From positions 95,749,152-95,813,151 of the forward strand of contig NC_067285.1 in the NCBI RefSeq assembly GCF_020740795.1: a stretch of 64,000 nucleotides of DNA, in the 5' to 3' direction. The position numbers and the translations under genes were made by a program. How positions within the stretch are numbered: position 1 is the stretch's first letter; each line of letters begins with the position of its first letter. Below are positions 13,829 to 23,553 of the stretch, one piece after another. The notes below the pieces were generated by a model. The model worked only from the letters and a program-made list of their open reading frames with translations, ran no database searches and was not told where the DNA came from. Source of the DNA: Apus apus (lineage: Eukaryota; Chordata; Aves; Apodiformes; Apodidae).

Positions 13829-16800
13829 TAAAAATATTCAGGAGTTATTAATGACCGCTCTCAGTAGCACTGCATAGGAGTTATGTACTATTAAGAATAA
13901 AAGAACATGAGCGTGAAAATTTCCTTTCTAAATAACATTTAACTTTCAGAGAACTCAATTTTAATTCATTCACTTCACACAGACACCTGATGAAACTGAG
14001 AAAACTGTTTGCGTAACGTTACTACATTGTGCTTAATAACTACATACAGTTAATCCCTTTCCCTTATTCTGAACCACAAAGCAAGAAAGAACATTTATAC
14101 CACATCTTCATGTATGGAAATTTTCCCATTTGAAGGAGAAACTACACAAAAGTTAGAAATCCAAAATATCTTCACTAATTTTTTTATTCAATAAAAACGT
14201 GTTTAAATTAATTCTCTACCACAGGGTTTGTTTGCTTTTAAACACAGCTTTAAACAGGTTCAGATAAACTGCTGTTTATTGCACCTCAGTTTTAGAACTG
14301 AGCACATGACCATTTTCTGCAAATGAACAATAACCACAAAGTACACACAGACAAGAAAAATAATCAGGTATTAAACTTTTAACTGGAGGCAGTACTAGAG
14401 GGCTGGGCTGCTGCTGTCTTTTAAATGCTTCACCATGCAGAAAAGGCAAGAAACAGAAAGCATTGCCTAGAGTAAAAGAATAAAAGCCACCTTTGCATTC
14501 CTATAAATTTTAAGCTACTGCCAAAGTTAAAGCTTCACAAAAATCTAGGTAGCCTCAGCAATTATTCCAATTTACTCAAGTTTCTGTCGTGCTGCTTGTG
14601 GTTTGCAATACAAGCTGCAATAGTCAGTGACAGGTTCTCTAGCACCTCTGCATCCAGCAACCACCAGAGGAGCAAGATTCAGCTACAGTAGTATGACACT
14701 ATCTGCATAGGGAGGAAACTTTCTCCTGATACACTTCTTTTTCTGCTAGAGTCCACAAGAATGAGATTTAAAACATCAGTAGTTCTTACCTGTTAATTCA
14801 AATTATGTTGCCTCATTTGACTCAACAGTTCTGCTAAAATTAGTGCTGTTAACTCAAATTCTTATCTGTTCTGACAAGCACACTATCTTCAATATCCAAG
14901 CCAGATTTTAGTTAAAACGCTTGAGTACTTTTCATTATACAGATTTAAGGATTCCTCTAGCAGGTCTCTGAAAAATGTTGTGCTTTTGGAATTGGAAGGA
15001 AAAGAAGTAAGGTGCAGAAGAAGAAAATAAAAAGAAAACAACAAAAAGGAAGATAGAGTAATAAATCCTCTTAAGTTTCAAGTGCTCACAGAAATCAAGC
15101 AGACAAAGGTAAATTTTACAGCAGCGAGACAATCATCACATTATGTTTATTCTGATTCTAGATTCCTCCCCCTTTCAGATATGCAAAGATAGTTTCCATA
15201 GTAACAGGAGAGACTTAGTAGTATCCAAAGGCAGAATAACACAAACTTATGTAATAACCTGAAACTCACCTTCATTTATTAAGTGTGTATGTGCTTATTT
15301 TAATACAATATACATAGTGGTTATTTACTTTTAACACATACCATATGTGGTAAAGATAAACATCTCAAATTCCTGTATTTTAAAAAGCCAGTTTCACACA
15401 TAGGATGTAGTAGACTAATCCCCAGTGAAGTCTTCTCATACACCAGGATTTGTGCAGCAAATTAGTCAGCTTGTGTAAAATAAAACACTTTTGACTCCTT
15501 TTGAGATTTTTTGACAGACAATGCATTAAAGGTCGTAAGAAAAAAAACCTGCAACTTTCCTATAACTTCACAGCTCTTCAAAGCAGTATCTGCCCTCCCC
15601 AATGCTGACTGAATATTAAATACAAAAAGGATGTACAAATTCAGCATACAAGCTAAAAAAGCCATTAAAAGGATATCAAATCATTTACTTAATGAAAACT
15701 TAAGAAAAGGAAGCTTAATTTTTAGGCGTTTTTCACAGTGATAGTATCATCATGGGAAATCTTAACAAGATCAACTCTGCCGCTGTTATTTCGTCCAGTC
15801 CTCCTTTGACAAACACCTGGCAGCTCAACCTAGTTATGACAGATCAGTATCACTGAGGTTAGTTAGAAGAAAATGAGTCATGCCCAAGTTGCATAGGAGC
15901 AGCTAGCCAGAATCTGGTAGGAGGTCCCCCGAAAAGCAGAGTTGTCTTCAGAAAGCTTACAGCTGAAAGGGCAACACAAAAACCTGCTGATGGAGGGAGG
16001 ATTCTGAGTCAAAGAACTTCAGGGAGGGACACTGAGGGGTGTTAAGAAAGGGTCTACTACAGGCTACTGCTAGACAAGAAAAAGAAAACATCAGCTATAT
16101 AACCTCGCTAATTCCCAAAAGGAAGACCACCTCTTCAGAAGAGGTGAAGCTGTTGGCCAAGTGAAAAAAAAAGCTCACAGGACACCAGAAGGTGCAGAAT
16201 GCACTAGCAGAAGCACTGAGGAGTTACAATGAAAACACTGGAAGACTGAAAGGCAAAGGTACTCAGCTACGGGCAAAGAAGTTACAAGTGCTTAAGAACT
16301 TGTTTCTGAGTGGGACTCCAATGCCATTCAGCCACAGGCAAAGATTTTTCCTGGTTGACAGAGTTTTAACCTTTGTTTCAAAAACCTCTACAAATCCAAC
16401 CAACTACCACTGTTTAACCATATCTTGTAGTTATGACAATTCACCAACAGTTGATTGAGCTATCAAAACCTGGATTTCTACTATTGCTGGGTTTCTCCTA
16501 TACATTATCAATTAAAAAAAAAAAACTAAGAAATTAAAAACCTGACAAAACAGAGAACAGAGCAGAAACTCATTAGATATCAGGGATAAATGACTACATT
16601 GAGATGCTGACAGCAAGTAAATGACAACTTGAGGTTGACATCCTTTAGAGAAATAACTCAAAATTTCTGTGCAACAGAAATCGTAAGACCAGATTGTGAC
16701 ATCTTAGCTGAGCTAAAGACAAACAGAAGAAACGGAACGAAAAACACCTGAAACACTCAGATATCATCACTAAATAAATCTACTAGCTATAAAAGCAGTT

Positions 16801-17147
16801 TGCTACGGAAGTGACATAAGTCTCATAGCTCACAACCTTTTTAGACCAGCGTATGCCAAAACAATCATGCAAAGATCATTTTGCTACGTGACCAAAATCA
16901 CTGCACTCTTTGCATTACTCCACCATACATGAAGTCTCATACACAACCACCCACCTTCAAACGGATCACTAAAGCCCAAAAAGGTCACTATTGCAGTTTC
17001 ACAGTCACCTTGGTGATACACTTCAGTGGACACCCAGGCTCATGGCATCATCACAGGAGGAAGGCCACCCTTCTGCTGTACTGCTGGCCCTATCTGCACA
17101 GTCCCATCCTCCCTCTTCTCTACGCTAGTGCTTAAAGCACATCAGTA

Positions 17148-17411
17148 ATGAGCCCGAAAATAAATCTACTGTTTTTTCTGTTGCTTGCACTTCTTTTCAC
17201 ATTTCTGCAAGCTAAAGCCAGACAGTGCTCATCACAACACTGGGGCAAGAGGATACAAAGTGGAAAGGGAGAAGGAACTTCCTCCCTTCCTGTGGACTGT
17301 GCATGCCTACTCCTACTAGCTCTCTTACACTACCAATCTTGCTTGCGTAGCCAGCTGGGGTCAAACTCCAAAGAAAACCACCCACATCAGAATGGCTTAA
17401 ACCAATTGTGA
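17148..17411 (+). CDS. Speculative 87-aa ORF with signal-peptide-like start
   Basis: A small plus-strand ORF antisense to STIM2 intron 1 that begins with a real ATG (G at -3). Residues 1-22 look like a secretory signal: a short Lys-containing start, a core of Leu and Phe (INLLFFLLLALLFTFLQA), then KAR. Directly after comes QCSSQHWGKR, where GKR resembles the amidation and dibasic cleavage motif of peptide-hormone precursors. A second hydrophobic stretch (ACLLLLALLHY) lies near residues 47-57. I do not recognise the protein and there is no promoter, splice or poly(A) support. Chance is the leading explanation. Confidence 0.12.
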   Translation: MSPKINLLFFLLLALLFTFLQAKARQCSSQHWGKRIQSGKGEGTSSLPVDCACLLLLALLHYQSCLRSQLGSNSKENHPHQNGLNQL

Positions 17412-20400
17412 AGTTGCAGCTAAAAATACACATTCTCTAGAAACTCTTCCTTCTCAAATGCTGAAGTCAGATTAATTTGAAGAGCTCAAAGCGTTAATAT
17501 GATAGATGAGATCCCGAATGGAAACTCAATTAAAATAACAAAATCTTTGACTGAGTTTCAGGAAAAGGTTACATTATGTTGCCCATTGTCTCCTCAGTAA
17601 ACGCAATGTAGTGATGTAGTTAAAAACAGTCCAGCTCAATATTATAAGCCATTATTTGAGAGAAATTTATTAGCCAAATTCAGTTCCAGGTTCTCCGTCT
17701 CACCTGAAAGACAACTCAACTAATCCATCATCATATATTAAATTAATACTTTCAAACAATAAAAGCATGCACAATTATGCAGAATTACAAAGCAACTTAA
17801 TTGAAAGTCAACAAATAAACTGAATGTGAAAAGCCCATGTTATCTTCAGGCTCAAAAGACAAGGTTCCTTAAAACCTTTTACCAAATTAAACAGTGAATG
17901 AGCAGAGCCAGAATGAACAGAAAATAGCCTCATGGTATTCCATCCAGTGGAAACACAGCTTTGTTGATCTAATTTTTATAACTGACTAAATACCTTTAAG
18001 CACAGTATCAGATGCTACCTATACAGCTGTCCTTCATAAACCACCATTAAAAAGGCACATACACACAGGAAGACAATAGTAATGTTAATCTATATAGACA
18101 ATTAAGTAAATCCCAAAGTATCTCACAAAATTTGGCAGGTGTAGAATCTTAGGCTCCTTCCTAGACAAAAAAATTAATTATACATCCCTTTCCTGTCAAG
18201 CGTCTAGATTATCTTTGCCAGCTGCTTCTCTAACCCAATATAAACCTCCAGTAATGGGAACTTGTTGAACGATCTACATAACTTGACTGTTACAGCTAAA
18301 AACTTTCCAGCCTACATTTAACTTAAATTTTGCCCACTACGATTTACTTCCTCTTAACCTACATCTTAACCAAAGAAAGCTGAAAAAGTTAAGAAAAAAT
18401 CAGTATGTTTCTGTGAACTATTTCTTACATACATGTCCCTCCCACAGCTTTTTCCACCCCCACTCCCCCCCCAGCGTAAAGCAACACTTTTAAATAATGT
18501 TTTTGCATCGGTCATAGGTTCTCAGCCTCTCAATCTACACTGCTACTTTCCTTGGTATTTCTTGGATTGTTTAACACTCAAGACTAGGCACGAAAGTGCA
18601 GTCAAAAAGAAAAACAGCCTTCTGTAACTTAAACTGGAGCAACACATCCCAGGATAGCACCCACTTTTGCCAGCTGCATTATGTTGCTTGTTCAGATCAA
18701 GCTGTGACTAGAACTCCTGGACTATTTCCTACAGCTGTGCTGCCCATACACCTCTGACAGCCTCTTTCTAGCACAGCATGTTCTACTTAGCAGCTTTTTA
18801 TTTTCTGGATTGTACTTCTCAAACCCATCAAAATGCATTGAATTACAACTGCTGTTCTCCAGATAAGCGTTGGCAATCCCTCCTAACTCAATGACACATG
18901 TTGAACTTTTATCTTTTAAGAAAAGATAGATAATATCACTAAAATCACCCCTGAACATTTCATCTTGTTTTCTCCCAACCTTCAAGAATTCTTCCAGCTT
19001 TATAAGGAGTAACTTAAAACTATTTAAGGGTTAGTTACCAGACAGGCAAACAAGTGGATAAATCCTCCTAAAGATTACAACTGATTCTAAGATGGTTTGT
19101 AACCATGTATTTTCCAGACCAAATTGTCGCGTAACACAATAAATCCACCTATAAAAATGTTAAGATTTCCAAATACACATACGTATTCACCTGATTCTCT
19201 GCTGGTGAAGAGGGGGAGGCACCATGGCAGCTGATAAGCATCTCAGTACTTCTACAGTCCATAAAATATAACAAAATTTGCTTTCCATACAGACTGACAC
19301 ATCAAAACTGATTAAGCATGTAATGTAGACACCATCAGCACCATACATCACAAGAACTATTTAATACCACCTACAACCAGATTAAGTACAGTCTGGGAGG
19401 GAAAAAAACCACCCTGTTCCAATACATCATTTTCACAACACCCTTGAGAGTTATGACTGCCGCTTCACAGACTGCGGATGTTCCAACTTCCTTAGTTTAT
19501 ACGAAAAGCCAACAGACTGGACAACTCAGATTTCAGAACTGCCGTGTCCTCAAATAAGATCTCTAAATCATGTAGCCTTGCAACTCTCAACTCAGAGTTA
19601 TTTCAGGAATATCACTGAAGTTTCATTAATTGTAATCAAAATTCGTGATTTAAAGCGTGACGTTGGGAAGAAACCCATGTATGTTTAATCCACTGATGTT
19701 CGGCAGTTTTAGTGCACGATGTCAATACTATTTCAAACAATGTAAGAAGTTTTCCTCCGATAAGAAATGCACACTGCTTTGATTCAGAAGGGTTATGGTT
19801 TTTTTTCCCCCTCTTCCACCTTCTGCTCTCGCAATTAGAGGGCTCTTTGGAAAGCACATTATGAGACACAATGAAGTTCTAAATGTTTTTTAGTACTACC
19901 TAACATATAAATCCCATTTTCCTAAGTGAACAGTCTAAAGACCGTAAAGCTTCCTACTGTTCATTACAAGACAAATTCAGAACGTGTGTAAGCAATTCAC
20001 AACCGACAAAGTACTCTGAAGTGAGACTACTTAAATGCTTAAGTGCAACCGCTGTTTTTAACGGCAGGCATTACCACACGGCAGCATTAACGTATTCACT
20101 TTTAAAAAAATAATTAAGTGGAGGCAGAAAAGCTGTCCGTCGTTTTTATGAGAACTAAAACCCCCGTGAGCGCGCAGGATGGACACCTCTCTTTGCCCTC
20201 ACAGCCGCCAGCTGTGCTGCCATACAGCAGGCTCCGCAAGCTGGCTGGGGCGGGTCACCTCACCACCTGCCCGGGGCCGCCGCAGCCCCCGCTCCCTGCG
20301 GGAGGGGTCCCGCACCTGGCCGGGGTCCCGCCCCGCGGGTGGGCGCCGCGCCGGGCGGCTCAGGGCGGCTCAGGGCTGGAGACGCCCGCCCGCACGGGCG

Positions 20401-20778
20401 GCACCGCGGGCGCCGACGCGGAAGCGGCGGCTACGGATCTCAACAATATCGCTATTCAACAGGATCCTGCAATTACCCTGCGGCGGGGTCCCTCCCGGGG
20501 AGGGGCGGCGCGGCGCGGCCGGCGCCCGGCCAGCCCCGCCGGGGCAGTACCGCAGTGCCGCCGCCGCAGCCGGACCCCCCCACCCCCGCCCGGCTCTGCA
20601 GAGCCGCGTCTCGGCTGGCCGGACGGCAGCGGGAGGCGGCCGAGAGGCGCCCAGGAGCAGCGGGGCTCCGCCGGGCGGGGCAGGGCCCCGCAGGACGGTG
20701 TCCGTCCCGCCGGCCCCGCCGCGCCGCTGCCGGGATGCGCCCCCCCGCCCCACCGCCGCCGCGCGCGGGAGCCGTTAC

Positions 20779-20971
20779 CTGCCACAACCGCCGAGGGTTC
20801 TGCCGCAGACCCGGCGGCGCCTCCCCGTCCTCCCCGCCGGCCACCGCCAACCTCCGCAGCCTCCAGCTCGCACCCCCCGCCTGCAGCAGCGGGCAGGAGC
20901 AGCCCCAGCAGAAGCAGGCAGGTCGACACCGCCGCCGCCGCCCGGCCGCGCCGCGCTAGGAGCCCGCTCAT
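20779..20971 (-). CDS. STIM2: STIM2 exon 1, coding part (signal peptide, N-terminus)
   Basis: STIM2 is a single-pass ER membrane calcium sensor that gates Orai channels in store-operated calcium entry. This exon supplies the signal peptide and the luminal N-terminal stretch before the EF-hand. The ATG at 20,971-20,969 opens 64 codons plus one base, ending at a GT donor (GCAG|gtaac, phase 1). Residues 1-17 are Arg- and Ala-rich, residues 18-30 (CLLLLGLLLPAAA) form the hydrophobic core, and GGGCEL follows, matching the GCEL after the signal region of human STIM2 as I remember it. The Gly/Arg/Ala-rich tail ending SAVVAG also resembles the human exon 1 tail. Position downstream of TBC1D19 in the same orientation supports the call. 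The ATG context is weak (C at -3), and the same frame stays open upstream, so the true start may be further 5'. Exon 2 and beyond lie left of base 1. Confidence 0.85.
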
Positions 20972-21140
20972 CGGTACCGCCGCTGAAGCCGAGCGAAGGG
21001 AGTGGAGGAAAGGCAGGCAGGCAGGAAGGGGCTGGAGCTCCGCCGCGGCGACGCTGCCCGCTCCGGCGGCACGAACCCGCCTCAGCGCCTGCCCCACGCT
21101 GCCTGGCGCCGCTTCCGGCGGCCGCCGCTGCCGCCCGGGC
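20972..21140 (-). other. STIM2: Likely STIM2 5' UTR and transcription start region
   Basis: On the minus strand this lies between the CRE/GC-box cluster and the STIM2 ATG. No TATA or clear initiator fixes the start, so the upper limit is a guess from the position of the factor sites. It contains a pyrimidine-rich stretch of TGCC-type repeats about 40-55 bases before the ATG. The STIM2 reading frame is open right through it. Confidence 0.5.
21112..21118 (-). promoter_or_regulatory. ETS/GABP-type site
   Basis: CTTCCGG on the plus strand, that is CCGGAAG on the minus strand, the core recognised by ETS factors such as GABP. Such sites are common close to transcription starts in TATA-less CpG-island promoters. 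Confidence 0.5.
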
Positions 21141-21144
21141 GACA

Positions 21145-21165
21145 CGTCACCGCGCGGTGACGTCA
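21145..21165. promoter_or_regulatory. Full CRE (21,158-21,165) plus CRE half-site
   Basis: TGACGTCA at 21,158-21,165 is the exact palindromic cAMP response element, and CGTCA at 21,145-21,149 is a half-site 8 bases away. Both lie upstream of STIM2 exon 1 in CpG-rich DNA, the context in which CREB-bound CREs usually function. The palindrome can serve transcription in either direction. Confidence 0.7.
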
Positions 21166-21174
21166 CGGGGAGGC

Positions 21175-21183
21175 GGGCGGGGC
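21175..21183 (+). promoter_or_regulatory. GC box (Sp1-type)
   Basis: GGGCGGGGC inside a G-rich stretch (21,167-21,192), next to the CRE. It is a typical Sp/KLF site of a TATA-less promoter. Confidence 0.55.
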
Positions 21184-21200
21184 CGGGGGGAGCGGCCGTC

Positions 21201-21473
21201 ATGGCTGCCCCGCGGGCGGCGGGAGCTGCGGCGCCGCCCGGGGCGGAGGAGGATGAGGCGGAGGAGGGGGGCTGCTGCCGCGCCGCTGTGCCGCGGGGGC
21301 TCGGGCAGCCCGAGCGAAACCCCGCGGCGGGAGAGCTTTCTAAAGGGAAAGAGGAAAGCCGGAAAACTGAGCCGGCACAAAGATTAAATTCCGATTTAAT
21401 TGTGTTTAGGAACTTGGCAAACAATCCAAAACCCAGCAGACTTTTTCTTGAGGCGTTTCCGTTGAGCCACTGA
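21201..21473 (+). CDS. Possible divergent ORF, 90 aa, doubtful
   Basis: An ATG in good context (GCCGTCATGG) lies 36 bases plus-ward of the palindromic CRE and opens 90 codons: MAAPRAAGAAAPPGAEE, then an acidic stretch, a Cys pair, and a Lys/Glu-rich tail leading out of the CpG island. I recognise no domain, and no good splice donor follows within the frame. It could be the first exon of a transcript divergent from STIM2, or a chance frame in GC-rich DNA. It is listed because of its position; function should not be assumed. Confidence 0.15.
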   Translation: MAAPRAAGAAAPPGAEEDEAEEGGCCRAAVPRGLGQPERNPAAGELSKGKEESRKTEPAQRLNSDLIVFRNLANNPKPSRLFLEAFPLSH

Positions 21474-22800
21474 ATGGGAACAAAATCTTTATCGTGCTTT
21501 GCCCCGTCCAAATCTGGGGGATTTTTAACCAGTCTGCTTTGAGTCATTTAACCAAGGGTAACACAGCTTTAAAGACCAAAATCCAATTTAGTATCTCGGG
21601 TACAATGCAGCACGCACGGTGAAAGCTGTGTAAGCCTTAGTTCACAATGAACGTTTGCAATCACCTAAGAAATAACACAAGTGTTTTGAAAGGGTCTTGA
21701 GAAAAGCCTTGCCTGCTTCATAAAGCCTGCAGGAGACAGGAGCATTAAATGGAGTGGTACGAGCTGCTTTCACAGGTCAGCAGAATCTAGAAAGCTGACT
21801 GTGAAAATATTATAGCACTATTAAGTGCAGCAGGAAATAATTTCTCTAGCAAAATCATTAACGTGCATACTCTGTCCCAGCTGAAACATATGTTTATGGG
21901 GGAAAAAAAACAAAACAAAAACCTACAAAACTTTAAAGTATATAGAGTATAAAATATAGCATATGGAGAGTTAGAAAACGTGTCTAAACCTAACGAATTC
22001 TGTTTGAATTACGAAGTTGTGCATAGCCTTATCATTTCTGTTGGCTGAATACAACAGCCTTTAAAGACCAACAGTATCCGACCAGATCTTGTGCAAAGAG
22101 AACACAGAAATACCTGCATCTTAGGAAAGCTTGTCGGTGTTTAACTTCAGGGAGGGGAGCTGGAGGAGAGTAAATTCTCCACATGGAAACAAATAAACCA
22201 GTTGTTAATTGAATTAATTAGTTAATCTAAAATTACAAAGAGAGAGGTGTTCATAAACGGGACATGAAAGAGGCAAGTTTCCTGGACGAGTGTGAACTGT
22301 TTTGACCGAGGGCCACTGGAGTCAAAGGAAATGGACTGCATGAGTCCTGCAGAGAAATGCCACACTTCAGACTAGCTCTTGAGATGGGGACACTGTCAGA
22401 AAGCATTTCTGTGAAAATGCTGGGGCCTGAAGTAGAAAATGATCCTTGTTAAAAATCCTACTGCAAAGTCGGTTGATTTTCACCTCTTGCTTTCAACTAC
22501 AGGTCCCCAAGTTAGAAAGCATGGAATGGATTGTTTTCAGGCAATGCTTGATTTCTGGATGTGGGGGAGGTGGCTGCTGATCAGGGCACCTTATCAGAAG
22601 ATCTAATGGTGAGAAGCATATTCAATGGAAATGCCTCTTAATGCGCTGCTGCTTCACACCATGCAGACTCAGCTGCTCAGAAGCAGGGAAGGGACCACCC
22701 TGGGCTGCAGCCTAAACCAGTAATCCACAGAAACCCAAATTACTTGTGGTTTCAATATGAGGACCCAAATACTGCTGAGTACCCTGAAAGGCTTGATTAC
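21474..22800. other. Intergenic, nothing recognised
   Basis: AT-rich sequence upstream of the STIM2 CpG island. No gene, RNA or classifiable repeat was seen. Confidence 0.6.
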
Positions 22801-23553
22801 AGAATCACAGAATAATTAATGACCTCTAGAGGTCATCTAATCTAACCCCCCTACTCAGCCCTGAGGAACACCACTCACAACCACATGCCAGCTTCATTTT
22901 GAACCGTTGATCGCTACTTTTTATATAATTATTCAGACTGTTTTCACCTCCCTATCCAGTCCACACCTCCCCTACTGGACTACGAAGATGCTATGGATAC
23001 TGTGGCAAAAACCTTGCTAAAATCAAGGTGTGCTGCTCTTACCACCTCATCTACAGAGTCATCTCATCACATAAAGCAATCATGTTGGTACAACTGTGGT
23101 GGTTTTTTTCTGAATCACCTTATTGCCCTTCATCATCCTGGAAATGGCTTTGCTTCTCTGAGAGAGGCTGGGTAGGGATGACTGTCCTGTAAGTTTCCCA
23201 CACCCTGCTTTGATGATAGTTGTGACATTTCCTTTTTTTTCCAGCAACTGGAAATCCCATCTGATTGCCACATCCTTTCAAAGTGATAAGAGCACAATGA
23301 CATTAACCAGCTTCCTCAGCACCTTCACAAGCACCTCCTGTCCAGCCCTAAAGACCTGTAAATGTCTGAAGTGGCCCTAATTCATCCTTCCTCTACAGTT
23401 AGTAATGGTCTCCTCCCCCGAACTTTGCATCGAAGTCTGTGAGTCCTGAGGGCTGACCTTGCTAGTAAAGAACAAGGAAAAAGTGTTTTGAGTATCTCAG
23501 CCTTTGCCGCGCCCTTCATGGCTAGGTCACCTACCCCATTCAGCAGCAGAGCC
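22801..23553 (-). mobile_element. Old CR1 LINE, minus strand, internally deleted
   Basis: The plus strand starts with AGAATCACAGAATAATTAATGACC, a decayed CR1 3' tail. It then jumps within about 60 bases to GCCCTGAGGAACACC, which belongs to the middle of ORF2. From there it follows CR1 in reverse: sequence for the RT region before and around the fingers (GATACTGTGGCAAAAACCTT, the reverse of DTV-type RT motif A coding) and then the linker upstream of RT (AGTATCTCAGCCTTTGCC, GCTAGGTCACCTACCCCATT). The catalytic RT core and the C-terminal part are missing, so the copy is a mosaic or carries an internal deletion. It is strongly diverged, older than the other copies here. Confidence 0.8.

Larger units (their letters stand above)
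20160..21330. promoter_or_regulatory. STIM2: CpG island, STIM2 promoter and exon 1
   Basis: A sharp change from AT-rich sequence to about 1.2 kb of very G+C- and CpG-rich DNA with no TATA box. It contains STIM2 exon 1 on the minus strand and the start of intron 1 (about 20,160-20,778). On the upstream side lie an ETS-type site, two CRE-type elements and a GC box. The island extends beyond the likely STIM2 start region into sequence that would be transcribed divergently on the plus strand, so bidirectional activity is plausible. All long open frames across the island in other frames are products of its base composition. Confidence 0.93.

Noticed and set aside
20118..21473. 451-codon plus-strand open frame across the CpG island, and overlapping 402-, 206- and 127-codon frames
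   Set aside because: These are low-complexity Pro/Arg/Ala/Gly translations caused by very high G+C. Several overlapping frames are open at once, and the real exon is the short minus-strand one with a signal peptide and donor site.
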